NCBI GenBank assembly: GCA_963971575.1
Contig: OZ020624.1
Coordinates: 31,384,356-31,448,355, forward strand
Direction: 5' to 3'
From: Liopterus haemorrhoidalis
Taxonomy: Eukaryota > Arthropoda > Insecta > Coleoptera > Dytiscidae
DNA length: 64,000 nt
Position numbers and translations under genes: made by a program. The notes under the pieces are model-generated. The model saw only the letters and a program-made list of their open reading frames with translations. It made no database searches and was not told where the DNA came from. This document shows positions 23,686 through 34,504 of this stretch, one piece after another; position 1 is the first letter of the stretch, and every line of letters starts with the position of its first letter.

Positions 23686-23925
23686 TATGGCTTACGTACG
23701 TTATTCAAATGAAGAAATGACAGATATGGTTCTGACATTCGGGGAATAGCAAATTCTGTTAAGGACCAGCAACTCTACCAAGAAAGGTATCCTGAAGATA
23801 AAGGTTAGAAGACTTAGAACATAGGGTAAGAACAGCCATCAGGGAAATTCAAGAGTATACCCTTCCAAATGTAATGGAAGAGTTTTTATTACGAATTAGA
23901 AAATGTCATTTTTTTTGCTCCTCAC
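23686..23925 (+). pseudogene. DUF4817-like transposon protein, internally deleted
   Basis: MAYVRYSNEEMTDMVLTFGE from 23686 matches the N-terminal helix-turn-helix family DUF4817, widespread in insect transposon proteins. A frameshift follows, after which NSVKDQQLYQERYPEDKG continues the same domain. The next readable piece, RTAIREIQEYTLPNVMEEFL, resembles the very C-terminal segment of the associated transposases. N- and C-terminal parts are therefore joined with the catalytic core deleted. Confidence 0.6.
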
Positions 23926-24524
23926 TGGTTAAGGTGAAGACTTTTTTTTCACTTTTTCTAGGTCGCTTGCCGGTCCGCCATGAAAAATGGTTGGGAAAAG
24001 CTGGCCTACATTATATGTTTGTTAAATAAAACACTATTTATGACGCAAGTCCAGATTTTTTTTTAATATCCCTCAAGTAATTATTTTCATTAAAAGTGTT
24101 TATTGCAATCCCTCCGTACTGTATTTAAATTGTTCAGCATCAATTTGTCATTTGAGGCGATTATAGCTAACGGTCTAAAAAGTAAATTGTGATTCTTGTA
24201 TTTTCGTGTAACACTAAATGATTTTGTGTTTCTGTTCACGCTAATTGAAAATTCAATCTGTTTTAATCTGTTTTATTTCGAAATTGTGTTTATTTTTCCT
24301 TTAATCTAAATTACCTTTCAATTGTTCTAGCTGGATGTTTCATAAAAACAGTTTTGGTTCAATTACAAGAATATTATGATCAATGAAATTGATACCATTG
24401 AAATTGAAATCAATATAATTGAATACTGATTTGATTTAGATATAATACTAGGATCTGGTCAGATTGAAATATTGTATGAAGACACCAAAATCACTTTTGT
24501 TAATATTCAGCCGTATGAATAAAG

Positions 24525-25500
24525 TTGAAGTAAATGCTCATAAGTAGAAGGTAGAAGTAAAAGCATTTGCTTCGAGTAAAAGGTCGGATTTTACTTCTTT
24601 TTATATGAATAATGATTACCTTTTACTTACAAGTCAATGCTTCTACCGGTGAGTAAAAGGTCAAGAGGATGTGTTTATGTTGAAACCTGAAAATCAGTAT
24701 TTATCAAAATCGTACTACTTCTTTCTGATTGCTGTCAACTTGAAATTAGTCTATAAACATTATCAAAACTGTACTATTGCTGTACTGAGTTCCATGTTTG
24801 ATATATCAGTTTATTTTTATTGGTGTAAAGTCATGTACAGATTCAGGGCACTTTACACCTACACTTGTGAACATTTCACTGGCATCACAAATTGCCTATA
24901 CATTTAGTATAGGTTTTCCTTTACGATTGACATATTCATCTCCATGGATCTTCGGTTTTTCTATCCCTATATGTGTACAGTCAATGACACCAACTGCGGT
25001 TGAAAAACGGTATTTTCTTTGCCACATTTTTTTCGCCTCCACTAATAAATTTTGGGAAGTAAGAAATTTAATCCAGTTGCCAGCTTGTGCAACTATTTGA
25101 TCAACAACACTGCTGACAGTCAGTGATACTGTGGATTGCTCCACCCCAAGTTCCTCACCGATACTTCTTTGAAATCCAAGATCAGCTAGATATCTCAACA
25201 AAAAACAGTTTCCTAAAAATTATTAGCTAAACACTCCATGTTCTCCTGTTCAAAACGAAACTAGCTTTTATGTCAGTACGACGTGATGAAGAACGATGCC
25301 TATAATGTTTCATATTTCTTAAATGCACAATATCCACCATGGCAATTAGTTCACTACAACACTTTTTCACAAGTGAGTATATGAATATATAGATGCATAT
25401 TTTTCGAAGCATTTGCTTATAATTTAAAGTAAAAGGTCTGTTTTATTCATAACCATTTACTTCTGTCTTGAGCAAAAGATCAACAAAAAGGAAAACGCAA
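24525..25500 (-). mobile_element. Harbinger-type element relic with diffuse inverted flanks
   Basis: A Harbinger transposase fragment is bracketed by related AT-rich flanks with repeated AGTAAAAGGTC, GAAGTAAATG and TATGAATAA words: left 24515-24665, right 25395-25490 in inverted orientation. The exact ends and target duplication could not be fixed. Confidence 0.5.
24790..25240 (-). pseudogene. Harbinger (PIF/HARBI1-like) transposase fragment
   Basis: The minus-strand frame at 24896-25201 reads LADLGFQRSIGEELGVEQST (HTH-like), then GVIDCTHIGIEKP, then HGDEYVNRKGKPILNV. VIDCTH with HGDEYxNRKG is the signature around the first catalytic Asp of PIF/Harbinger DDE nucleases. After one stop the frame continues AICDASEMFTSVGVKCPESV. 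The later catalytic Asp/Glu residues are missing and the N-terminus is interrupted by stops, so it is a relic. HARBI1 is the domesticated relative, but this copy is not intact. Confidence 0.8.
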
Positions 25501-26478
25501 CAGCAACTAAAGGAAAAAACAATAATTTGTTTTTCCTATGCATTGGTTGTAATTTTCTGGGCGTCTATTAGTTTATTTGTGTTAATTTATTTGTTTTGTG
25601 TACTGTGGACATTCTAGAATTACATATTTCACCGTAAATTCTGTGTTATAGGTGGGACATATTGGTGGTGTCTTTTTCTGTGTCGATATGTGAATCGTGT
25701 GTCTCCAATTCCTGTACCTTTTTCATCTGTTTATTTCTGTCATTATCATCGGTCATTGTTTATATATTGTAGTTTTCATATACACCGTTCAACAGCGGTG
25801 TCGAAAATGTACATTCAGTAAAATTTATCGGTAACTTTTTACCGATAATTCACCGATGAGTCTGCTGAAACATTATTACTTGTTGGCTTATATGTACACT
25901 ATTGTTCTCAATTTATTATTTATACAAAATTTCCTATTTTTAGTCAACTATGCCCTATCTCTAAAGGAATTCTAGAATTTTTATTTGTCCGATTAAACTA
26001 TTAAGATTTATAGGTACAGGTTGCATGCTTTAGGATCATAATAATAAAATACGCAAAAATAAAATTAATTAATTATTTTACCCATGGGGTGCTATAAATA
26101 CTCCTACTAAATTAATATATTATTATTTTAATTTAAATCATGTTTTAAGTGGTAATGAAACGAAGTAGGAATTTTAATGAATTGTAGAATTGTTAATTAT
26201 ACAGGGCATTCATATGAAATATAATTTTAATAACAGTGGTGTACGGAAGAGAAGTTTTCTTAAGGGTCATGTGAGGTCTATAAATAACAAAAATGTACAA
26301 GATAAACAACAAAGATGTAAATATTTCTCTTTATATTTTTGGTTAGAATACGATAGTTTTTTGTTTGAACCTTACTTAGTAGTATTACATGTATTAAGCT
26401 AAAAATTATATGCGAGAGGTACAGTCACATTTGGTATGAAATAGTAATACGTGCTTTTTTATATATCTCAAATAAAAA
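25500..26478. other. Gene-free AT-rich interval
   Basis: Only short low-complexity frames are present. A small dyad, TCGGTAA..TTACCGA, lies near 25829-25848. Confidence 0.4.
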
Positions 26479-26480
26479 CA

Positions 26481-26548
26481 TGGCGCAGTCAGTAGGATTA
26501 GACCATCCTACCGACTGCGCTTCCAAAGGGAATCTGGTTTCGAATCAC
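26481..26548 (+). repeat. tRNA-derived SINE head or tRNA pseudogene with foldback
   Basis: TGGCGCAGTCAGT (26481-26493) resembles a Pol III box A, and GGTTTCGAATCAC (26536-26548) a box B, separated by about 43 nt, normal for tRNA-type promoters. GCGCAGTCAGTAGGAT and ATCCTACCGACTGCGC form a 16-bp hairpin with one mismatch, which would replace a normal cloverleaf. No 3' acceptor stem is evident, so it is not called a functional tRNA. Confidence 0.45.
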
Positions 26549-27948
26549 ATTATTTTTCCCCATATTATAAACGCTAGGAATACGCGAGGTATAGATAAGG
26601 TATAAGCGAGTACAACTTGGCAAAAGAATATAAGTTTTGATAAAATAGATTATGAGAAATAATGATAAACATAATTTAAGTAAGATTATGTTTTTGTTAT
26701 GGAATTAAAATTTGTTATAAAATAGTATAAATTAGCTTGATATTATTTATAGTTATAAAATGTAATAATATTTCTGCGATCCGCCATATTTATTCAGTAA
26801 ACTGACAGATCTCGCAACAATAAACAGTAGCACGCTCCCAGTGTTGGTGTAGACACTAGCTTGTCAATGCAACATGGTCTGACGGTCTCGTCAGACTTGT
26901 CGTGTGCAACCATGTTGCCTCAATGTAGACGCGCCATTAGATTAACAGAATATCGTTAAATTTCAAAATATGTCCTACACACTTATCATGCCGTCTTCAC
27001 TTGTTATAACCCTGAAATGTGTGAAAAGTCACACTTCACGTCAATTTTTTTAATATACTCGTACCTAGTCTTGCTATAGTCGATGAAGAACAATATTTGG
27101 ATCTTATTAGTTATTAAACAGATGCCACTATTGAAATTTTAACATTCGTACATATTTAAATAACAAATTCTTACACGAAAATTTGTTATTTAATTAGTTT
27201 AAACCTTAGAGTATAGTCCTGAGTTAATTTCTTCAAAGTTAACCTTCTTTACCTTGACAGAAATTATTTTAACCAAGTTTTACATCACGTTTCAAGAAGT
27301 TTTGGTGTGTTTATTTTTACGATTTTTTTACAGCCGCGAGTCTCGGTGTGGTATGTGACCATTTCAACGGTCTTCTAGTGTCTAGAATTGCCTACTGACA
27401 TTCTGAAATCACACTACCACCAAGGGAAAACTTTCACATACGTCGAAACGCCAAAGAAATGCACGAAAAAAAGTTAGAGAATAAAAATAATCGAGCTATT
27501 ACTATTTTATTTTGTTTATTTTAAGAGGGTTTAGAATTTTTTGTGGTCTATTTACAATTTTTTATGGTTTTGGTTATAACCTGAATTGAAAAATAGGGGT
27601 AGATATATGAACATTGGCGCACATCAGTTTTTTTATGGGATTGTAAAACACAAATAATAAATGGCGAATAACTTTCTTGTTTTAAATTATACGGCATTTG
27701 ATCTTATTGACTTTAATTATAAACTAAAGAGGCTAATCATTTCACTAATTAAATTTTAGATGTAATCATCCTCTACCGCAGAAGAGTGAGTAAGTTTGTT
27801 TTTCCTAGTAGCATCCTATACAAAATACTAGCAGACCCCGGTTGCCACCAACGTTGGCAAACTGATATCGAATAAAAATCAATAAGCAGGAATTAATTAT
27901 TAAAATTTGCATGATCCTGCGTATATTAACAAAACAAAAACGTTTCTT

Positions 27949-28174
27949 GATTATACCTAGGAAATCCTAAAAACCGCTTAATGCGTGTCGTTTAAAAATT
28001 AGTATCGGGCTTGATACGGCCCGCGGCCCATATGCTGGATATCAATGTTATAGCTGTTTCTGATTATACCTAGGAAATCCTAAAAACCGCTTAATGCGTG
28101 TCGTTTAAAAATTAGTATTGGGCTGGATACGGCCCGCGGCCTATATACTGGACATCAATGGTATATCTGATTCT
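27949..28174. repeat. Two-copy tandem duplication, 113-bp period
   Basis: GATTATACCTAGGAAATCCT begins both units (27949 and 28062), and each carries AAACCGCTTAATGCGTGTCG and GATACGGCCCGCGGCC. The copies are over 90% identical. A third partial start, GATTATAGCC, follows at about 28175. Confidence 0.85.
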
Positions 28175-28945
28175 GATTATAGCCAAGGTATAAAAAAGAG
28201 AGCAAAGTGGCGAAATTAAATAAATTAATTCCTGTTAACACGCACATAGTGGAGCGTACTGCAGCGAGGTTCTATCGTTGTTATAGTCGAGCAAGGCGAC
28301 GCGTTCAAACAATTTTGATTTCTCTGCTATCATCGTTGCTGAAATAGTTGTTTAAAATGGATATTGAGGCATTTACAAGTTTATAAGAGGTATTTATTGT
28401 AGGTTCCGATTGAAATTTGTCCATTTTTTACCAATTTATGTTGAATTTTTTCCAAAATATAATCAAACGTTGAAATACTCATGCGTAAATAAGAATGAAA
28501 CTTTTCTGGATGTTTGCGGAGTTGTATACAGAAATGATGAAATTCACCATGTATATGTCTACTTTTATTTATTCTGTGAACATTGCACCTTCTAGTGAGT
28601 TTATTTTTATTTTTTAGTAAATACCAAATTTTCAGGGAAGAGTTTTATGTTAGCAAGAAATCCATTATAATTTTGTGAACTTTCTGCTCGATTTTAAACG
28701 CGTCATTGTAGACACGCCTTTTATAAGCGCGACATTCTTTCGCTGTTTTACTCTCCGCTTTCATAGCTGCTGAGCTCTATGCTTCACTATGTACTTAGCC
28801 TAAGTGAGCTGTTGTTTGTCGGAGAACGTCGTTCTCACTGGTGGGGAGTGACCGACCACACACCTCAAGCCCCGCTAGAACCAAGGAACTTAGCGTTACA
28901 AACACACAGAAATTAGGGCTTTTATATATATAATAATGTGTGATT
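28175..28945. other. Interior of the 2.1-kb element, no gene recognised
   Basis: The stretch includes a 61-codon frame at 28410-28595 with no recognisable domain. It also has a G/C-richer segment at 28680-28900 with GTAGACACGCC and GCGCGACATTC words. Confidence 0.4.
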
Positions 28946-29179
28946 AAAAAAATTGATGTGAAGTGTGAATTTTCACACATTTCAGGGTTTCGCAGGTATA
29001 TTAAAAGTGAAGGCGGCATGCTGAGTGTGTAAGACAAATTTTGCTTTTAAATAATTTTTTTAATAATTTATCATCTTTTAATCTAAGAGCTTTAAAAACA
29101 AATTTTATGTTAAAATATTTTTTTGTTAATTTGAATTCGAATACCTAATACCATTATTTAGGTTTCTAAATATGTGCAG

Positions 29180-29224
<45 letters not shown>
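29180..29224. repeat. (TA)n microsatellite
   Basis: An uninterrupted TA run of about 40 bp lies beside the mariner insertion at 29240. TA runs also flank its other end (30510-30538), as expected of a TA-targeting transposon landing in a TA tract. Confidence 0.9.
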
Positions 29225-29228
<4 letters not shown>

Positions 29229-29239
29229 CTATATATATA

Positions 29240-30509
29240 CCAGGTCTACAAGTATAAAATGCGAATTTTTTTCAAACTTGCCGCTCAAACAATGTATTGT
29301 TCAAAGTTTCAACACATATGGCATTTTGTTAAGTTATCATTAAGTGTCTAATGCGTATAGGTTATAATTTGAAAAGTGATCATATAGTTTTGTTTTACTG
29401 TGTTAAAAATTTCAAATTTTGTGCCAAATAAAGAGCATTCGCGGACAGTAATACTGTTTTGTTTTCATTTGAAAAAAACTGCTGCTGAATCACACCGACT
29501 GCTTCGAGAAGCTTATGGTGAATATGCTCCATCGCAAGATACGTGTGAACGATGGTTTCGGCGTTTCAAAAGTGGTGACTTTGATCTTATAGACAAAGAA
29601 CATGGAAAACCTCCAAAAAAATATGAAGATACAAAATTGGAAACATTGCTACAGGAAGACGATAGTCAATCACAAACACAACTAGCAGAGCAGTTAGGCG
29701 TTAGTCAACAAGCTGTTTCCAATCGCCTATTAGAGATGGGTAACATCCAGAAAGTCGGCAAATGGGTTCCAGATGCATTGAATGAGAGGCAGATGGAAAA
29801 ACGCAAAAACACTTGTGAAATTTTGCTTGCGCGATACAAAAGACAGTCTTTTTTGCATCGTATCATTATTGGCGATCAAAAATGGATTTATTTTGAAAAA
29901 CCCAAACGCAAAAAATCATGGGTGAACCCAGGCTCACCATCCACATCAACTGGAAGACCGAATCGCTTTGGCAAAAAGACAATGCTCTGTACATGGTGGG
30001 ACCAAAAGGGTGTGGTCTATTATGAATTGTTAAAACCTGGTGAAACAGTTAATACCCAACGCTATCAACAACAACTGATCGAATTGAACCATTCGCTGCT
30101 CATAAAACAACCATAATACGAAAGAAGACAGCACAAGGTAATCTTTCTTCACGATAACTTTACATCACATAAGGCAAAAGCAGTAACACATTGGAGGCAC
30201 TCAAGTGGGAAGTGCTACCCCATGCCGCTTACTCATCAGACTTGGCCTCTTCAGATTACCACTTGTTCGCATCGATGGGTCACGCACTTGCCGAGCAGCA
30301 CTTTTGTTCATATGAAAATGTGAAAGAATGGCTAGATGAATGGGAAAGGGGAGAGTTCTACTGGCGAAGTATTCACAAATTGCCTGAAAGATGGGAAAAA
30401 TGTATAACTTCTAATGGAGCATACTTTGAATAAAAAAACTTGTACTGTTCTTTTGAGTTTAATATGTTTTATTTAAAAAAAAATCCGCATTTCATACTTG
30501 TAGACCTGG
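29240..30509 (+). mobile_element. Complete mariner transposon, TA duplication
   Basis: The left end CCAGGTCTACAAGTATAAAA and right end TTTCATACTTGTAGACCTGG are near-perfect inverted repeats of about 27-33 bp, each flanked by TA (29238-29239 and 30510-30511). The length of 1,270 bp is normal for a mariner. It encodes one transposase interrupted by a single stop and one frameshift, and is the best preserved mobile element of the window. Confidence 0.93.
29400..30433 (+). pseudogene. mariner transposase, nearly intact (one stop, one frameshift)
   Basis: The first frame (29400-30116, 238 aa) starts MLKISNFVPNKEHSR. It includes the helix-turn-helix pair (ESHRLLREAYGEYAPSQDTC; LAEQLGVSQQAVSNRL) and the first catalytic Asp in IIGDQKWIYFE. 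A TAA at 30114-30116 interrupts the protein, but the same frame continues as YERRQHKVIFLHDNFTSHK, with the second catalytic Asp. A frameshift near 30180-30190 moves to the frame 30191-30433, which holds SDLASSDYHLF (third Asp, DD34D type) and the end LPERWEKCI. All three catalytic residues survive, but the breaks prevent production of full-length enzyme. Confidence 0.92.
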
Positions 30510-31159
30510 TATATATATATATATACATATATATATATTATTTTTTTGTTGAGTTGTATTATTATTTAACAGTAGATTGCCCGTATTATTTCTGTATTCA
30601 AATCAAGCCCTAATATAGAATTACATTTTCTGTGTATGCGATTCAATTTTCGCGATCCGATTCTAGTTTGGCTTTTATAGATTTCTTCAGCACCTTCTCA
30701 GACATTCCACTAAAATTTATCATGTCGTTTTCGTAAATGTTTGTGTTTTAAAGTTTTCAATTTGATCCGTGTTTCCTATCCTTTTCCTACTTGTAAATTG
30801 TTAAGTGATATTCGTATTCTTAGCACGGTTGGGATAGGTTATAGTGAGTTTCCTTCGCTACCAACCTGAGAAATAAAAACTAAACAAACTAATTTCACTA
30901 TTTGATAGTATATATCTTCATTTGAAGTTGAAGGGAATACTGAAGAAGATAATTAAGAAAAACAGAATTAGTAACAGTTTTATTTCAAATTGGTTCATTC
31001 GTTTTCTAATTCCACCATTATTCCACTGTCTAAATAATTATATTGTTGGTCATGTCCGTGTTCGCACTGGTCGTGTTGTGTCGTGGTCCAGTTAGTTGTG
31101 TGCGCAAATTAGTTATTGTAGAAGGAGTTATATGGATTTTACAATAAATACAATGAGTT

Positions 31160-31480
31160 TATGATTGGCTCTCGTCATATTTAGATAATAGGATGCAATA
31201 TGTTCAGATAGGCAGTACAAAAACAAGTTATTTAAGAGTAGATCAGGGTGTACCGCAAGGAAGTGTACTTGGGCCACTTCTATATATTTTATATGTAAAT
31301 GACATTGCAGGGGATACTTTGAGCTCAGAATTTGTAGCCTTCGCTGACGACACCACGATAATGGGCTCTGATTCTGATAGTCAAAATCTTGTTCAAGAAT
31401 TTAACAACGACTGTAAAAATGCTATGAATTACACTGCCCAACAAAATAATTTTTTTATCTTGGTACCGGAAAAGTAAGAA
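31160..31480 (+). pseudogene. LINE reverse-transcriptase fragment with intact YADD-type box
   Basis: The frame reads DWLSSYLDNRMQYVQIG, then VDQGVPQGSVLGPLLYILYV (motif B), then EFVAFADDTTIMG, the catalytic FADD box (motif C). It is open for over 100 codons with no stop. The upstream fingers and downstream thumb are missing. Confidence 0.85.
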
Positions 31481-31565
31481 CTGATTTTGGATATTTTTGA
31501 TGTGCTAATTACAAAAATGCCTGACTCTTTTTCGTAGCAGCTCTAATTTTTGAGATACAGGCTAA

Positions 31566-32290
31566 TTGATTTTAGTTTTTTATCTAAAAACGGTAAACTT
31601 CCTCCTTGGAGAGCTAAGTGGTTCAACAAAATATCCTTGTTTTTTATGTCTTTGGGACAGCAGAGCTAAGGATCAGCACTGGGTTAACAGAAATTGGATG
31701 ATTTCCATTAAGAAATGTCATAATTCAAGAAAAACAAAACGTTGTCAACGAACCTTTGGTTGCGAGAGAGAAAATTATATTTCCACCCTTGCATATCAAG
31801 TTTAGTTTTATGTAGCAATTTTTGAAGGCTTTAAATCGAGATGGACTTTGTGTAGGCTACTTGACACGTAAATTTCCTGGGATTAACTCTGAAAAACTGA
31901 AAGCCAGAATATTTGATGGTCCTCAGATAAGGCAACCTACTGAAGATCCACAATCCAATCCAACCGTATCAATGAACGAGATTGAATCTAATTCTTGGTG
32001 TTCATTTATTCAAGTAGTACAAAATTTTCTTGGAAATCATAAGGTAGAGAATTAGTGGAAAATATGCTTTCCAACTTTAATATTCTCGGTTGTATTATGA
32101 CCATTTACCAGAAAATCTAGGTGATTTTAGTGAAGAACCAGGGGAAAGATTCCATCAGGACATAAAACTATGGAAGATAGATATCAAGAAAGATAAGATA
32201 GTTACATGATGGCCTACTACTGTTGGAGTCTTCAGAAAGACTGTTCTGGTAAACTCCATGCTAGAAAGTCGTACAAAAGAACATTTTTAA
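31566..32290 (+). pseudogene. Repeat-borne gene of unknown function, copy 1 (TKYPCFLCLWDSR protein)
   Basis: Frames at 31566-31805 and 31822-32055, plus a third damaged frame to about 32290, together spell a protein I recognise only as a family repeated in many insect and other invertebrate genomes: FLLGELSGSTKYPCFLCLWD with a CxxC, then FLKALNRDGLCVGYLTRKFP, VVQNFLGNHKVEN, EEPGERFHQDIK and MMAYYCWSLQ. Several frameshifts and stops separate the pieces. Its multi-copy nature points to a mobile-element cargo or transposase-related gene, but I know of no established function. The C-terminal half is duplicated at 33425-33715. Confidence 0.6.
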
Positions 32291-32430
32291 GTGATAAGTG
32301 ATGTATATTTATCTACTTTTTGAAATAAGTACCTTAATTTGTCTCTTTTGTGTTTGTAACTGGCAGTTGGAGCAACAGTAATAACGTGAAAAATACACAA
32401 GTTAAGAAATAAGATATTTTATTGTAAAAG
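32000..32430 (+). repeat. Direct repeat unit 1 (partner at 33425-33812)
   Basis: From ATTCAAGTAGTACAAAATTT through AAGTTAAGAAATAAGATATT this segment matches 33425-33812 at roughly 90% or better. Small deletions in the second copy include loss of the repeated AAGATAAGATA block. The duplication covers the C-terminal coding region and 3' flank of the unknown repeat-borne gene. Confidence 0.85.
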
Positions 32431-32564
32431 AAGCCAATATAACGTATCTCAAAAACTAGATCTGATAGACCAAATCTGACGGCTATTTTGGATTTTGTGC
32501 CCAAAAATTACCTAGAGACAGTTAAAAACTCGCAGGCACCAAAATGTCTGTTGGGCTGTGTTAT

Positions 32565-32653
32565 TTACAATTTATAAAATGACTTATCCAATATTACTTG
32601 TATGTAATCTACTGGATCAATAAATATTATTATTATTATTATTATTATTATTA
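32565..32653 (+). repeat. Retroelement-like 3' tail with (ATT)n
   Basis: ATGTAATCTACTGGATCAATAAATATT runs into about ten copies of ATT. An AATAAA-like signal followed by a short-unit microsatellite is typical of the 3' end of several LINE clades. The upstream RT fragment at 31160 may belong to it but is separated by other repeats. Confidence 0.55.
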
Positions 32654-33241
32654 CAACTGTTTCTTCGAATGTATTGTTATATTTTCTTCATATCCTATTG
32701 TCCTTTCAAACTGTCTTACTTTTTTTGATTCTGTTAGTAATCCTTCGGTACCAACATATAGATATTTCGTTCAAATACGGGTAAATTATACAATTGTTAT
32801 TATTGATTGTTATCTCTTATGCTCAAATATGAGTTTTATTTATTTTCTATAGCTTGAAAGATTTTTTATTCCAAATATTTTTCTTCCAATTCGTCATATG
32901 TATGACTTATACCTTTTCCCACGCTTTTTGATTGGAAATAAATAAAAACCAGTATTAATGGAAACTAAAAACAGCAATTTTTTATTTAGAAAAAATGTTT
33001 TTTGATACTTTGAAGCTAAGTGCATCTGTATGTAAAGTTTCGAAGTTTATTGTTAACGAAATGAAAGATGGGAACAATAGTTGTATACAGCCTTTGTGTA
33101 GAGAGGCGAAAACACTCGCCAATAAAATGATTCATCGACTTTAGGGGAATTCTCAGTGACGTAGAAGATAGGGCAGGAAAAAATAATAATAATGTATTTA
33201 TTTCCGTGAAATAAGACTTATATTTATGGAAAGAGTGTAGG

Positions 33242-33376
33242 TGTTACAATAAATAATTAATGAAAATTACATATAAATGACAAAAAAATTACTTACAAAG
33301 TTCATGAACATCTTTTACTTTATATGTACTTTTTTTGTCATTTATATGTAATTTTCATTAATTATTTATTGCAACA
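33242..33376. repeat. 47-bp inverted repeat, near-perfect hairpin
   Basis: TGTTACAATAAATAATTAAT (33242) through the AAAAAAA at 33288 is mirrored by TTTTTTGTCATTTATATGTA..TTATTGCAACA (33330-33376), with one mismatch and a 41-nt loop. It lies between the two direct repeat units. It could be a tiny foldback element or a replication-slippage product. Confidence 0.85.
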
Positions 33377-33424
33377 GCTAGACATTTATGGAAGATAGAT
33401 ATCAAGTAAGATAAGATAAGAACG

Positions 33425-33812
33425 TGTTCATTTATTCAAGTAGTACAAAATTTTCTTGGTTATCATAAGGCAGAGAATTAGTGGAAAATATGGTTTCCAA
33501 CTTTAATATTCTCGGTTGTATTATGACCACTTACCAGAAATCCTAGGTGATTTTAGTGAAGAACCGGGGGAAAGATTCCATCAGGACATAAAACTATGGA
33601 AGATAGATATCAAGGAAGATACATGATGGCCTACTACTGTTGAGTCTTCAGAAAGAATGTTCTAGTAAACTCCATGCTAGAAAGTCGTACAAAAGAACAT
33701 TTTTAATAAATACCTTAATTTGTCTCTTTTGTGTTTGTAACTGGCAATTGGAGCAAATAGTAACAGTAATAACGTGAAAAATGCACAAGTTAAGAAATAA
33801 GATATTTTATTC
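33425..33812 (+). pseudogene. Repeat-borne gene of unknown function, copy 2 (C-terminal part only)
   Basis: This is the second copy of the C-terminal region described at 31566-32290 (VVQNFLGYHKAEN, GERFHQDIKTMEDRYQGRYM, MMAYYC). It is broken by frameshifts and a stop after YYC. Its GRYMMAYYC junction lacks the extra lysine-rich insertion of copy 1, so copy 2 is nearer the ancestral sequence there. Confidence 0.6.
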
Positions 33813-33819
33813 TCTCTAA

Positions 33820-34372
33820 GACTCTTCCAAGCAGTTTGGGATGCTGTTTTGGGCTCTTTCTCTCGTGTACTTCACACATTCAATGAGAATATGTTTAAGA
33901 GTTATTGGGCTGTTACATGTTTGGCATATTTCCTGTTATTTTTTCTACATGAGGTGTTTGTGGGTAATGAGAGTGTAGCCTATTCGCAATCTAGTCATTA
34001 TAATTTGTTCTTTTCTGTCATCAGGAGTATACCACTGGCTGATGGATGATTTTATTCTTCTTAACTTATTATTATTTAAGGTATTCCAGAAGGAATTGAA
34101 ATTCTTGCTGGTTTTATTTTTTACAAAGCTTTTAAAGTCAGATGACATAATTGTTGTATCGATAACGTTTCTTGAAGTTACGTTTTTGCTGCCTTTACAT
34201 TACCCATAATTCCCACATGTGAGGGGATCCATAACAGAGTGATTTGGTTACCGAAATTACTTTGAAGTTGTTGGACCACGTGGTTTCGGTTGTACGTCTG
34301 CTGGATGCATTGAATTGTGCTCAGAGAATCGGTTTGGATAAGATAATTGCTTGTGGTCTGATTTCTTCCATT
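33820..34372 (-). pseudogene. LINE RNase H domain and zinc-knuckle tail
   Basis: Reading down from about 34370: SPGEWTSELINGRNQ, TDSLSTIQCIQQTYN, ITLLWIPSHVGIMGN (the RNase H His/Asp region), then the long frame ending RKEQIIMTRLRIGYTLITHK, and after two stops CQTCNSPITLKHILIEC. This order (RNase H, TRLRIGHT-like box, CxxC..HxxxxC knuckle) is the C-terminal end of I/Jockey/R1-superfamily LINE ORF2 proteins. The RT itself is not found upstream on this strand. Confidence 0.85.
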
Positions 34373-34377
34373 TATAA

Positions 34378-34504
34378 GTTCACTGGTCCACTCACCAGGT
34401 GAACTTTGATATTGTCTACAGATGCGAAATTTTTTCCGTTAAGGGAATTTTGTAGAAAGCAGAACAAATGGTAGTCGTATGGTGCGATGTCTGGACCATA
34501 TGTT
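34378..34504 (-). pseudogene. mariner transposase C-terminal fragment, minus strand
   Basis: The minus strand reads PDIAPYDYHLFCFLQNSLNG, then KNFASVDNIKVHL, the segment around the third catalytic Asp of mariner transposases. It meets head to head at about 34505 with a plus-strand fragment of the same region. Confidence 0.75.

Larger units (their letters stand above)
26964..29060. mobile_element. About 2.1-kb element with roughly 80-bp imperfect inverted ends
   Basis: The left arm (26970-27055) contains TACACACTTATCATGCCGTC, TTCACTTGTTATAACCCTGA and AATGTGTGAAAAGTCACACT. The right arm (28946-29045) is its inverted copy, with AGTGTGAATTTTCACACATT, CAGGGTTTCGCAGGTATATT and GGCGGCATGCTGAGTGTGTA. 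No transposase frame is visible inside. It contains the tandem duplication at 27949-28174. Part of the right side (28940-29175) reappears in inverted orientation at 60720-60905 inside a Pcmt intron, showing that the family is dispersed. Confidence 0.55.
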
